Below are positions 48,297 to 58,662 of a DNA stretch of 64,000 nucleotides, piece by piece. This DNA comes from Davidsoniella eucalypti (Eukaryota; Ascomycota; Sordariomycetes; Microascales; Ceratocystidaceae). The notes under the pieces were generated by a model. The model ran no database searches. It was not told the origin of the DNA and saw only the letters and a program-made list of their open reading frames with translations. Made by a program: the position numbers and the translations under genes. The stretch is taken from NCBI GenBank assembly GCA_004009845.1, contig RMBW01000124.1, positions 1 through 64,000 of the forward strand, in the 5' to 3' direction. Within the stretch, counting starts at the first letter, position 1. The number at the start of each line of letters is the position of its first letter.

Positions 48297-50102
48297 CTAT
48301 GATTGCGTTCTTCTTCGGAACATCAACTCGGCTTTCGGATCTGGAATCTTGGTCATGACCATGGCGAAAGATTTTGGCCGGGCCTCGCCTTTCTTCAGAG
48401 ACATGTCATAATTGACGAGATAGTAAGCCAAGAACAGCTTGATCTGATTCGCGGCCAAGAATCGCCCGGGGCAGGCGTGCTTACCGGCTCCAAAGTTGAG
48501 GTTAGACTCGTTAACAGCCGTGAATTGCCAGCGATTGGCGTCTTGTTCACTACGCGAGGTTGGTGAGGCCGAGTCACGTGACTGGCGCCGGAGATTGTAG
48601 AAGCGCAGGGCGTCAAAGGTCTCGGGAGACGAAAATAGACGCTCGTCGTGGGAAATCCCGGCTTGTGCCGAGATGATCTTGGTCCCGGCGGGGAGGTGAG
48701 TGCCATCAGACATGCTGACTGGCTTGACGACTTTGCGGATAAAGGAAGCTTGGGGATGTTATGTTAGTATCTTGTTATCTAGCCCGGCGATGGGACTTCA
48801 GGCGTAGACTTACTGATGTTTCCTGAGAGACGCTGGACTTCCTTGACGAAACTGTCCATCTTTTTCAGCCGAGCCATGCTGTCCTTTTTGCACCAACCAC
48901 CGTTGGTTTCTAGAACTTCCGTGACCTCTTCCCGCAGCATATCTTGTACATCTGGCCGCGCCGCCAAATCATACACGCAGTCCGTGAGTAGGTTGGTAGT
49001 CGTGTGGATCGACGCCGCCGCCAAGATGAGCTGTAGCTTTGCCTGGATCTTGGTGTCCTTCCGATCCTCTTCCGGCAGCGTATCCAGAAACCATTGGATC
49101 AGGTCGTCCGATGCTTTCTCGCCACTGCCAAACTCCATCTCGCTGAGTCTGTCTTCGATCACAGGCTGTAGGAGATTCTCGGCTACGGCAAGGTCTGTCT
49201 TGATCTGTCGTAGTTCCGAGATGAAGTATTTCCCTACCGGCCGCATAAACTCTGGGAATAGCTGCAGCTTGACTACTGCCATGAACACGTGGACGGCATA
49301 GTTGATGCTAGTGTCCATCCAGGCCTCCTTTCGGTTGACCGTTGGCCCGACAAAGATACGGCCGCTGAGACGCGCAATAGCCCGCAGTGCAAAAGGCTGG
49401 AACCGGACAGGCGTCCAGTCGTCGCAGGCGGGAAACTCGGTGGCTACGATGAACTCGAGCTCTTCGCGTAGCTGCGGCGTCAGCCGGGCAATGTTATGGC
49501 TGAGCTTGGTCTTGACCAGTGTTGTCATAAGAGTTGTGTTGTGGCCGGCGGAGAAGTCGGTGTATTGGGTCTGCATGGCCTCTGAGATGGCCTCGCCCGC
49601 ACTGAGAACGTCTTCGGGGAGGCTTTTCAGCTCTTTAACTAGACGTGGTGGGACAAGGACCTGGCGGCCTTCTGTTGCGCGGATCTGGTATGGGCGGTCC
49701 AGGTTCTATATGGGACGCGATCACTCGGTTAGTCGTTTGTTTCTTGATCTACCAAATAGTTCCAAAAGCCCCGATCTGATCGTCAGAACTCACTTTCTGA
49801 TAGCTGTCCCTGATCAGCATCTCGGCATTAAACATCCATCTGGTTTTGCCGGCTTGATATACCGGCACGTCGATAATTGGCTCGTCTCTGCTGCTCCGCA
49901 TGCACCATAGCACAAGTACTACGAAGGCGACGGCAGCGTAGCTCCAGACACTCCGAGTGCCGAAGACAATAGTCGGCATTGTGATTTGTGGCATAGCGAG
50001 AGACGGCACCGAGAATCCCGGTAGCGCAAGTGTCGGTATAGTGGTGCTTGTCGGGCTTTGACATGAAGGCGATCCGTCACAAGACATCTTCATGATAACC
50101 AT
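48297..50102 (-). CDS. Cytochrome P450 monooxygenase
   Basis: Membrane-anchored heme-thiolate monooxygenase. Exons 49794-50102, 48814-49705 and 48297-48748 give 550 residues; introns of 88 and 65 bp have GTGAGT and GTAAGT donors. A single membrane segment (SVWSYAAVAFVVLVLWCM, 51-68) follows an unusually long Ser/Thr/Pro-rich head. The I-helix is ASIHTT (334-339), with His in place of the usual acid, as in many fungal P450s of the ent-kaurene-oxidase/indole-diterpene type. The K-helix ExxR is E392-R395. The heme loop FGAGKHACPGR is at 486-496, with C493 as axial ligand. All catalytic landmarks are intact. The substrate is unknown and no terpene, polyketide or peptide synthase is nearby, so it is not part of a visible cluster. 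Three in-frame ATGs lie within the first six codons; the first is taken. A TATATAAT box lies 189 bp upstream. Confidence 0.96.
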
Positions 50103-50290
50103 CGTGAGGGTTTGTAGTGATATAAGGGTTGTTGGTAAGGAATTTATTGTGTTTTTTATTTTGTTATCTTGATGCGACTGGGAAAGGGGCACGTTTCGAT
50201 TGCTCCGTGACACAGCAAGCACGCCGAATATAGTCGTTCGAGTCAGACTGAGTCGTCATCTAAACACAGGAAAGGGCTATGAGATTGAGT

Positions 50291-50298
50291 ATTATATA
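50291..50298 (-). promoter_or_regulatory. Possible TATA box of the P450 gene
   Basis: TATATAAT on the minus strand, 189 bp before the ATG, followed by a pyrimidine-containing leader. Confidence 0.4.
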
Positions 50299-50917
50299 AG
50301 ATGAAGAAAGGAGTACATAAGACTGTAGAAGAGAATTAGGAACGGCCGTCTTCATATACACATCAGCTCTCCCTCACTAGTTTCCTTGCACTAGACATGG
50401 TTTTCTTCCTCTCTGTCCCATCGACCAAAACAAGGCTTGTCGCAGTGTCACAACTCAACACGGCTATTCAACGCTCCGAAGAAAGACCAATAACGGAAGC
50501 AACACGAACCTGCCATATACCAAGTACAAACTAGACACAGATAGCAGCCCGTTTCTTGGCACCTTTTTCTTCTCCTACTTGCTTCAAAGCAACGCTTACA
50601 CGTAGCATTGATATTCTTCTACGTGCCATCCATTGTGCTGTTGCTACTCGTTTTCTTTTCTGTTTATTAACCAATACTCTGGGATTGGCGGCGTAGAAAC
50701 GGGAAAAGTTTCTAACGGCTAGTAGAAGAGGCCCCAATGAAACATGATCGTCGGTAACCCGCACTAAAAGAATCAGAACTAACTAATCTCAGGCCGTCAA
50801 GGGAGGTCACGGGCTGCTACCTAATAGTGTCTATAGATTGATTCTTCATTTTCAAGGGGCTTACAAAGGCATACATAGTGACATGATACAACACTTTGGA
50901 TGATTCGACGGTCTGCT

Positions 50918-50930
50918 CTAACCCTAACCC
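50918..50930. repeat. Interstitial telomere-like motif CTAACCCTAACCC
   Basis: Two CCCTAA-type units. It is too short to be a telomere relic on its own; it may be a TRF/Tbf1-type site. Confidence 0.5.
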
Positions 50931-52760
50931 GCTGGGATTGGGTCTTCCTGTAATGTACTTACGTCCACTTCAAAAATTCATCGCGAACAAAGGCCAAGTA
51001 CTTCGACTATGACACCGCAAAGAACACCATCGAAAGCATAAATCCCCTTTTTATCTTACCCTTACTCTTCATAATCCTCAAAATACGCAATCTCAATACG
51101 GTCTGGTTTATCTCTCTTCTTTTACCGAATCCTGTGATCAAAATCATTCCCGCCACAAAACTGTCGGATAGACGAGCTTCCGGGGAATATGCTGCCATTC
51201 ATATAGCCACTTAGTTATGGCAATCCAAGTAGCCAAATAAGGTTGGCGTATTACAGGAAAAAAAGCCAGGCTAATTCGATTTAGTTTCGGCGCTGTGAGA
51301 ACAAGTTCTCCGTGTTTCAGAATAAACAAGCATCTAAGCTGTTATTAAGGAGAGATATACTTAGTCCAGGCTAGATATTGTGGGTTAAACCCTGCTTTGT
51401 GAAACCCTAATATACAAGAGTGCTCAAACCCTCTTCAACGCAGAAGTGGATAACTTTTATCCTGCTTTTTTGAATTTTTCATAAGTCACTATCCTCGTCC
51501 TCAAAGATGCATACGGTTACATAACGGAGCTGACAGGAAGCATGACTAAGTCTAGAGAGACCTAGAGATACCATCATTATCATATCTTTCCCATACATTT
51601 ATATATACACACAACGAAGCCCGGACATAACATTCGGATTGTAAAGAAAAGAAGCCGAGTGAAAAAACAACCAATACAGGAAATCTGACCGTTAGCATAA
51701 CTACTACAACAAACTACTCTACAATATCACTATACCATGCTACCAAGATACAAAGCAAGCATCGGAAGGAATATGCACGATGGGAAATAACGTCATTTCA
51801 GCCGACGGCAATACGGAGGACATCAGGTAGGAAGAAGTGCCAGACAGCATAGTATGTATGGAAGATAGAAATGAACGGTGAGTGGAGACCGGAATCATGG
51901 AGTCGCTGCCTGACCGGCGTTCTGAACATGCAAGTCCGCAAAAATAAGTAAACTACTGGACATTCGGCAGTCGAGAAGCTGTATACTGTGGTAAGAATAA
52001 GATTCAACATAACTGTAGCTACACAATATCCGTTTCCTCTTCTTTTAGTTTAGTGGGATCCCCGCTTGTTATATACATACATAGATAGCTTTTTATCCGT
52101 AGCCAAGATCAACCAAAGGAACGTTTTATAACTCTCCGCCTTCTGAACGGTAGTAGATATGCGTGAACTCGGGTGAATGATGTAACCGCGGTTAGATCAC
52201 AAGTCAATTGCACTCCTCCTGCCTCTAAACTCGACCGACCTGTCTTGGAAGTTTTGTTCATTTTCGATGAAAACGGATACCACTCAATCTGTCTACCTTA
52301 ACAGAGAGCAAAGACAAGGTAAGGTAAGCAGGTTCATAGGTCGAAGTAAGGCCAATGCTCATCGATTCGAGCCCGGTAGTTTGGCTGCCATTCCACTGTG
52401 CCACGGGATAGGGTGCGAAACTCAGACAAAGTTCCCTAAGCCTTAGCAATGTGGCTTGATCTAGATTCACTTATCTGATTAGGGTATTTTCTTACCATGT
52501 TAATATTTTCGTCTACGTAGGGAACTAGGCTAGTAGGGGTCTTTAGGTTAAAAAGGAGAATGTATGCTAACAAAGACGGCACAAACAAGCCGGGTGGGTT
52601 TAAGAAATGAGTAGGAGAAGGAAAAGAAGAATACTGTGTGAGGCTTCACTCCACAAACCGATGTGACATTGATATAGAAAATATGGCAAATGTTCTAGAG
52701 CACCCTCCTTTTTCAACTTCTGTTGGAACAAGTGTTTGTTTCCCAGTCTACCTGCTATAG

Positions 52761-52774
52761 TCCTACATGTAGGA
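52761..52774. repeat. 14-bp perfect palindrome TCCTACATGTAGGA
   Basis: A perfect palindrome that contains the TACATGTA core seen elsewhere in the window. Confidence 0.8.
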
Positions 52775-54868
52775 TTAATCTCATCATTGGGTCGATGAAA
52801 AACTAGGTATGACTAGACTAGTGATCCCTTTTATTCACTTCATTTCTATAATTGGTTAGTATGAAGAGCATCAGACTCGGAAACTCCCCAACCAACCATC
52901 GTCAAAGCAAACTGTTCTGAATGAGAGTGAAGGGGGATGAAGGAGAAGTTGATAAAAAATAGTTCCTAATGAGCGTTTATAAGCCTGGGACTGTTCAGAG
53001 TCATGACACCAATTCATCTTTGCAAATTATGAATAAAACACATCATACGTAGGAGGTATGTGTACTATACGCAACTTTTGTTCCCAGATCATAGATGAGT
53101 CTGCTCTAATGGTAGACGGCACTATGAGGTGTCTAATGTTTTAATTTCCGAGCCTAAGCCGAGACCTTGCATTGCGCTACTACAGCCCAAAGGCTTCAAC
53201 TCAACATTTCCATTTCTGTCGAGGAGCATAAACAATGGATTGTTTACTTGAGCAAAAGAGGGGGGGGATAAAATCATAGTTTTTTCCTCGATAACGCACC
53301 AGCTTAAATCTTTAGGCGTCACCTTGCAAGACAAAAGAGAAACAGCAAAGTGGATCTCAAAGACACACTGCTCGCTTCTCTAGTATCGTAAAGTTGAAAC
53401 ATGGCTAGTAACTTCATAGTGAAAGAGTACAAGACAGCCTTAGTATGTCCGGGGAAGTATCCCAGTAGGATGATGGGAGTTAGTCAATAGCTCAAGCAAC
53501 TGAAGTGAAGCACTACTATGTAACTAAAGTTACTCTTCCTCTTGTTCAAGATAATTTTCTCTAGACAAGTCCTTCTATATAGATCCGGCCGAGAACTAAT
53601 CGACTAGCTAGATTATTACATGAACATCGTGAAGGATCAAGTGCCAGAGTCGCATTGGCTCTTGATTTTAGGGAATTTAGCAATTATTATTCAGCTTAGC
53701 GGGACGATAAACAGCTAAAGACAGTAGCGGAGTAGAAACGGAAAGAAGAAACAAGAAGAGATGGGGTAAGATAAGGTATTGCTTAGTTCAGGCCGTATCT
53801 GTATGTGAGGGAGTGGATATTATCGTGCAGATAATTACTATGTACTATGTATAATCACACGAAAGCTGCAAACTCTCAAAGAAATATTCTTGTGCTATAA
53901 TGCTTTAATTTTAGAATATAGCGACATTGTTGAAGATTCAGCTACTTGCCAGCGTCAATCCGAAGTTTGGTCGATGAGAGCCCTTATCAGATCTAGTCTA
54001 GGACGTCTAGAGAAAAAAGGCGGTTGAGTAAGCAAGATTGATAAGAATCGGAGCACCCTTTTTTTTTCTCTTTCTTTTGTTCCTTATTATTCCGGCTGAA
54101 ATTTAATTGCCGAGCAAAGAGCAAGAATGGGAATTACCAAAACCAGAGACCTTGTCTTGCCTGATTAGATTTGGTTGAGCCATTCAATGTCAAATCGAGA
54201 CTGTTTGATCAGGCACCAATGCCGTTGATTTTGATATACGATTTGTTTGCGTTTTTTTCTCGAGCCCGATATCGGATCTGATCGATGATCCTCCATCTTG
54301 TTGAGGCTTCATAGATTGATAAGATCGCATTGCATGAAAAGGAGGAAAAGACTAAAGTGATGTATTCATTTGCAAGCACAGTCTCGTGATTTTCATGGAT
54401 TTACTAGGTGATCTATAACTGGTGAAACGGCCCATTGTTTTGATTCGATATTTTTTTCTATTGGTGTAGTTTGGAGAATTCAAATGAGCTTAGACGAGAG
54501 CTGATTGATAAAGCGCCGATGTTTGTAATTTCATCAGATAACTGTCCCTAGCATCTCCAAGATTCACATGAACGAGACCACAGCATAAAGGATATCGATA
54601 AAGTAATGAATTAACATTATATTGCCATTTTTTTAGGGCGTCACTCTTCCCCTGGATTTCCCTTTAAGGCACAGCGTATACTTATACTCAATTTTAGATA
54701 ACGCTAGTTTTCTATAGCAAGATTCTCACAGGTTTGCTTCCTTTGACTTCTTTTAAGAAAAAATAAAACTAGTTCCCCTGACGCCTCAAATAAACTATGC
54801 AGATATCAACAAAGGAGAGGGAAAGCAATAGTCGTAACTACCTGGAATGTCAAAATGCCAGTTGGCAT

Positions 54869-54888
54869 ATCAGATCAGATCAGATCAG
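54869..54888. repeat. (ATCAG)4 simple repeat
   Basis: Four exact ATCAG units, preceded directly by a small palindrome (ATGCCA GT TGGCAT, 54855-54868). Confidence 0.88.
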
Positions 54889-55812
54889 GTCTGGACAAGT
54901 CAGGCCAGGCTCGAATCGGAATCAGACCAGATGGAAAATAAGATAATCATAAATTTCACCGAGATAAATGCAGATACATATGTGTATCTACATATGTTCG
55001 TGTTCGCCTTCAGATCCAGGGGATGTACATCAATATTTTAGATAGTGGTGAGCTCTAGTGTATTTCCATCACCTTTGTTGAATTCTGTACTTGCATAATG
55101 GCATGACTTTTAACACATCATATCACTGTCTCCGGACAATAAAGAATGGAAGAAAGAAACCCCCCTGAATTGCTCGACTGTTTCCGTCACACCGGCTTGT
55201 GTTGCTGGTTCGAGATTCGCATCAAAGGAGAACACAAGAACTAGAATAGGTGGGTTTATTTTATTTTGGATAATGGATGATGACTAGTTGCGTTTCTTGC
55301 TTTAACAGTCATGGCAATGGTGATTAATTCATGGACTTGACAGTAAATTACGTACGGGGCTTTGGTTGTTTTCTCAGGGTTGGCAGCGTCATTAACCCTA
55401 GGCAAACCCATAGTAAACTGGCTCTGAGAAGTCAAGGTTAAAAGAAGACGTCAACAAACAAGTACAAACATGGTTTTTTTTTGAACCCGTTACATAGCCT
55501 CGATAATAATTGAGGTCAACAAGTCTGTATTTTATTTTATATATAATTGCATCATCGCGGACTATCGCACATATCAAAGGCTAGATCGAAGGTAAACGCA
55601 AAGAAGCGATCTCTCGTTGAGCAAACAAGGCAGTCTACCGAAGACAAAAAGCCAGGCTTAGAGAGAGGAAAAATGCATAAGCTATAAGCTATGTACTTAC
55701 GGATCATTTGTATTATCGACGGCGACAAACAAACGAGTTTTGGATATAATTATGGTTCATACTTTGTCCTCGGAGGGTTGCTACATTATTATTTTGTAAC
55801 ATGAAGTATCTT

Positions 55813-55859
55813 TTGGGACTTTGTACTTCGGTGCTAAAGTACAAATCCCAATCTTTTTT
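55813..55859 (+). other. Stable hairpin followed by a T-run
   Basis: TTGGGA (55813-55818), a bulged C, TTTGTACTT (55820-55828), an 8-base loop, then AAGTACAAA (55837-55845) and TCCCAA (55846-55851). This is a 15-bp stem with one bulge. Six T follow at 55854-55859. The arrangement looks like a terminator or a small structured RNA 3' end (the T-run would also stop RNA polymerase III), but no RNA gene is recognisable upstream. Confidence 0.5.
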
Positions 55860-57117
55860 GTACCTCCGGTCAACTTGTAGTCATTCTCGGACAAAGGGCG
55901 GCTCGTCTTGTGTAAAAAATGATCTGCCAAGGAAGGCTATGTCTTGATCCGGGTGCTAATCTACGAATGGACAGACAAGACCTGTCTCTGTGCTGTTATA
56001 CACTGATTTTGCATTTTAGAAAGACAAAAGAGATAGGCTGGAGGCGTCGGGTTCTTCATGTGAAATATTGAGGCTGAGCTAGAAGAGACCATAGGCTTAC
56101 GCTTATGAAAGAGTACACGGGGTTCAGGTTAAAAACTGCTGGCCCGAGGTTAAATAACATGTATTGACTAGAATGACTTTGACTTTATTACCCGGCGGAT
56201 GATAGAAAGACAAGCAAGATAATTCATGCTTATAGTTGCATCATATATCCAATCCTATTCTCTGTACGGAACAAAACCAAAGCAAAGAAAACGGGCCTTT
56301 CCTCCAAATTCTTTCTGCTGTAAAGAGAACAAGAAGTCTTGGTTCGGAAGCCATGAACTCATTATGTCGTGCTCTAAATTTCTAGACTATATTTGCATTT
56401 TTATTCTAATGAATTATAACTAACTGCCGAGACAAAGATGCAAGAAACTAGGGAGTTGTGGCAACGTGGACATGTCCGTTTGATTAGATAAAGCTGATAA
56501 TATATACTACAACTGAGTAGCCGCAAAAGCCACTTATGTACCTTGTATAACGCAGTTTCTTCCTATTGGAGTTAGTGTCTGCTCAGCAGCCTTGAGAACA
56601 ACTTAGCAAGTCACCAGAATGGTAGCACCTGTGATTTGGTGGTATTCTTTGAGCTGAGATTGTACCTTGATCAAGTTGACGCCTGAAAATCAACTACTTT
56701 TCCATAGTATCTTTCATCCCAACCTTTTCTTCCAGGAATATTCGATTTCTTGTTGGGTAGAGAAGCAAAGGAGTTTTATTTTTTCCCTTTTTGTTGCCGT
56801 GCGAAGTTAGTAGGCGTACTTTCTTCCCAGTGTCAATATCTAGTTCTAAATCTCGCTTTAGGTTAGCAGTGCCTTTTCTTGTTTTAGTGGACTTTCCCCC
56901 GGATTTTCCCACCATAACATTACACGATACCTTATTATAGTGGTTTTACACTCTATAATAAACTGCCCCTAGTGCTCCGTATAGCCAGTATCTCAGGCTG
57001 GCCTAAGCGCTATACTTTCTCGCTTTTTGCTTTGATACCGTTGACTAATGCGTTGATTTTCCTCGTTTTTCACATGACAATCGTAGCCGTCATTCTAAAA
57101 GAAGAACAATCTATCTA

Positions 57118-57153
57118 TTTAATTCTTCTTTTAATTCTTCTTTTAATTCTTTT
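57118..57153. repeat. 12-bp tandem repeat (TTTAATTCTTCT)3
   Basis: Two exact copies and a third ending in T-rich sequence. Confidence 0.85.
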
Positions 57154-58662
57154 CTTTTTTTTTTTTTCAGGCCGTGTCTTTTGCCGGCCTTGTCGACGAA
57201 TGAACCAGGGAGAAGGACATAATCGTTGGTGACAATCTGATAATCAAGAACCAGATAAAAAATAATATTTCATGGGGAAAAGGATAGAAATTAGCACTAG
57301 CTTGATTATTCTTGGTTTGTAAGACGTTCTCTCACTTTTTTTTTTTTTTCCTTTTTGAATTTAATCAGATTCGCGGGGAATTCCAACAAAAAAAACAATA
57401 AAGTTCTTTTATTGGGGGTTTTTTTTGGGAAAAAAAAAAAGATCCTACAATTCCCGCTGAATTTCTGATAAATTCACGGTAATATTACCAATGTGTGTGA
57501 GATAATACTGACTATTACATATACTTACTCAGTATTAGTAGGCTCGATTCTTTCTTCTTCGGATACTGCGAGCAGGGTCCTAATTACTAGGTCAAAGATA
57601 TGCTCTAAGAAAAGGACAAAAAAGAGCACATAGACTCCATGGAGAACCCGACTATGATACTCTTGTATGTACCCTACCGTTCTAGTACCATTGTTAGTTA
57701 TTCTGAGTCGATCCAAGCCTTGTCGCTCTTTCAGTCGTCTGTTTGTGGCCTCCGAATGTAGGAACGGTGCCTTTCCCTACGTATTGATAAGATACAAATA
57801 GGAGACCTCGGCTGCTTCTTTTTGCTCTTGGTAGTTCCTGATTCTTTTCTTGTCCCTCATACTTCATGAAATCATCTTTTATTCCATTTCTTTTTATCTG
57901 GGTGACTGATTGATAAACAATAACCCTACCACTAGCTCTCATAGAATATTCGGGTAGTTGCCTCCAATATTTCCCGCTATCCAATCAACAGTCCTACTCG
58001 ATCGTGCCTTCCGTTAATACAAGACTAGAACTAGGCTTTCAAAATCTGATAAAGCAAAGCATCACCGCCATATTCTTTCTCCTCTTATTTTCAGCTTCAG
58101 TCTTTATTTATTTACAAACTGGCTTGATCTTCCGTTGTGATTCTTCCCTTTTTCTTTCCTCCCTGAAGGATTGACAGTGCTTGGACCGCTTTTAATTCCG
58201 CCTGAATTTATCAATCGCTTTTTTATCTTTCTTTTTTTATCCGGCTTGACTTCACACCACCCCGTCTATTTTCGTACCAGTCACTAAACCGCCTTTGGTT
58301 AAATCTTGTCAGTCTTGACTTGATTTTTACCTACTCTTTTTTTTTGCCATCAAGTAAACGCCGTTGTCGTCTCTTTGGTTGAGCCTGTCAAAGTTGACGA
58401 GTCTGTCAGTTGCCGTTTGTTTTGCCGCTCAACTTGGCGATTTTTGATTCTACTTCCGTGGCTCTATCTCGGGTTCTATCTGTCATCTGTGTCTCTTTGC
58501 TTCGATACAAAAGTTTAAACTTCACCTGCTGCTACTGAGTCATCCAGTCGTACTTGTTCTTCCTCGCTTTCTTACCTAGTCGACGATTCACTTCGCCGGC
58601 ATCATATAGTCTATCCTTGACCTTTATCGACAGCCTCTCCGATCGACACCATATCAGCCACA

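Larger units (their letters stand above)
50299..58662. other. Gene-poor region of about 8.4 kb
   Basis: No frame longer than 96 codons and none recognisable. Contents: AAACCCTAA at 51402-51410, a 14-bp palindrome at 52761-52774, an (ATCAG)4 repeat at 54869-54888, a strong hairpin followed by a T-run at 55813-55859, and a 12-bp tandem repeat at 57118-57153. From about 58.0 kb the plus strand becomes pyrimidine-rich, which is the promoter and leader of the reductase gene. Confidence 0.55.

Noticed and set aside
48574..48583. A second GTCACGTGAC-like E-box
   Set aside because: It lies inside a P450 coding exon, so it is more likely a product of the codons than a regulatory site.
52355..52415. 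Minus-strand TGGCACAGTGG (box A) followed by GGCTCGAATCG (box B-like)
   Set aside because: The two boxes begin only 30 bases apart, there is no anticodon arm, and neither the D nor the acceptor stem pairs. A SINE remnant cannot be excluded but is not supported.
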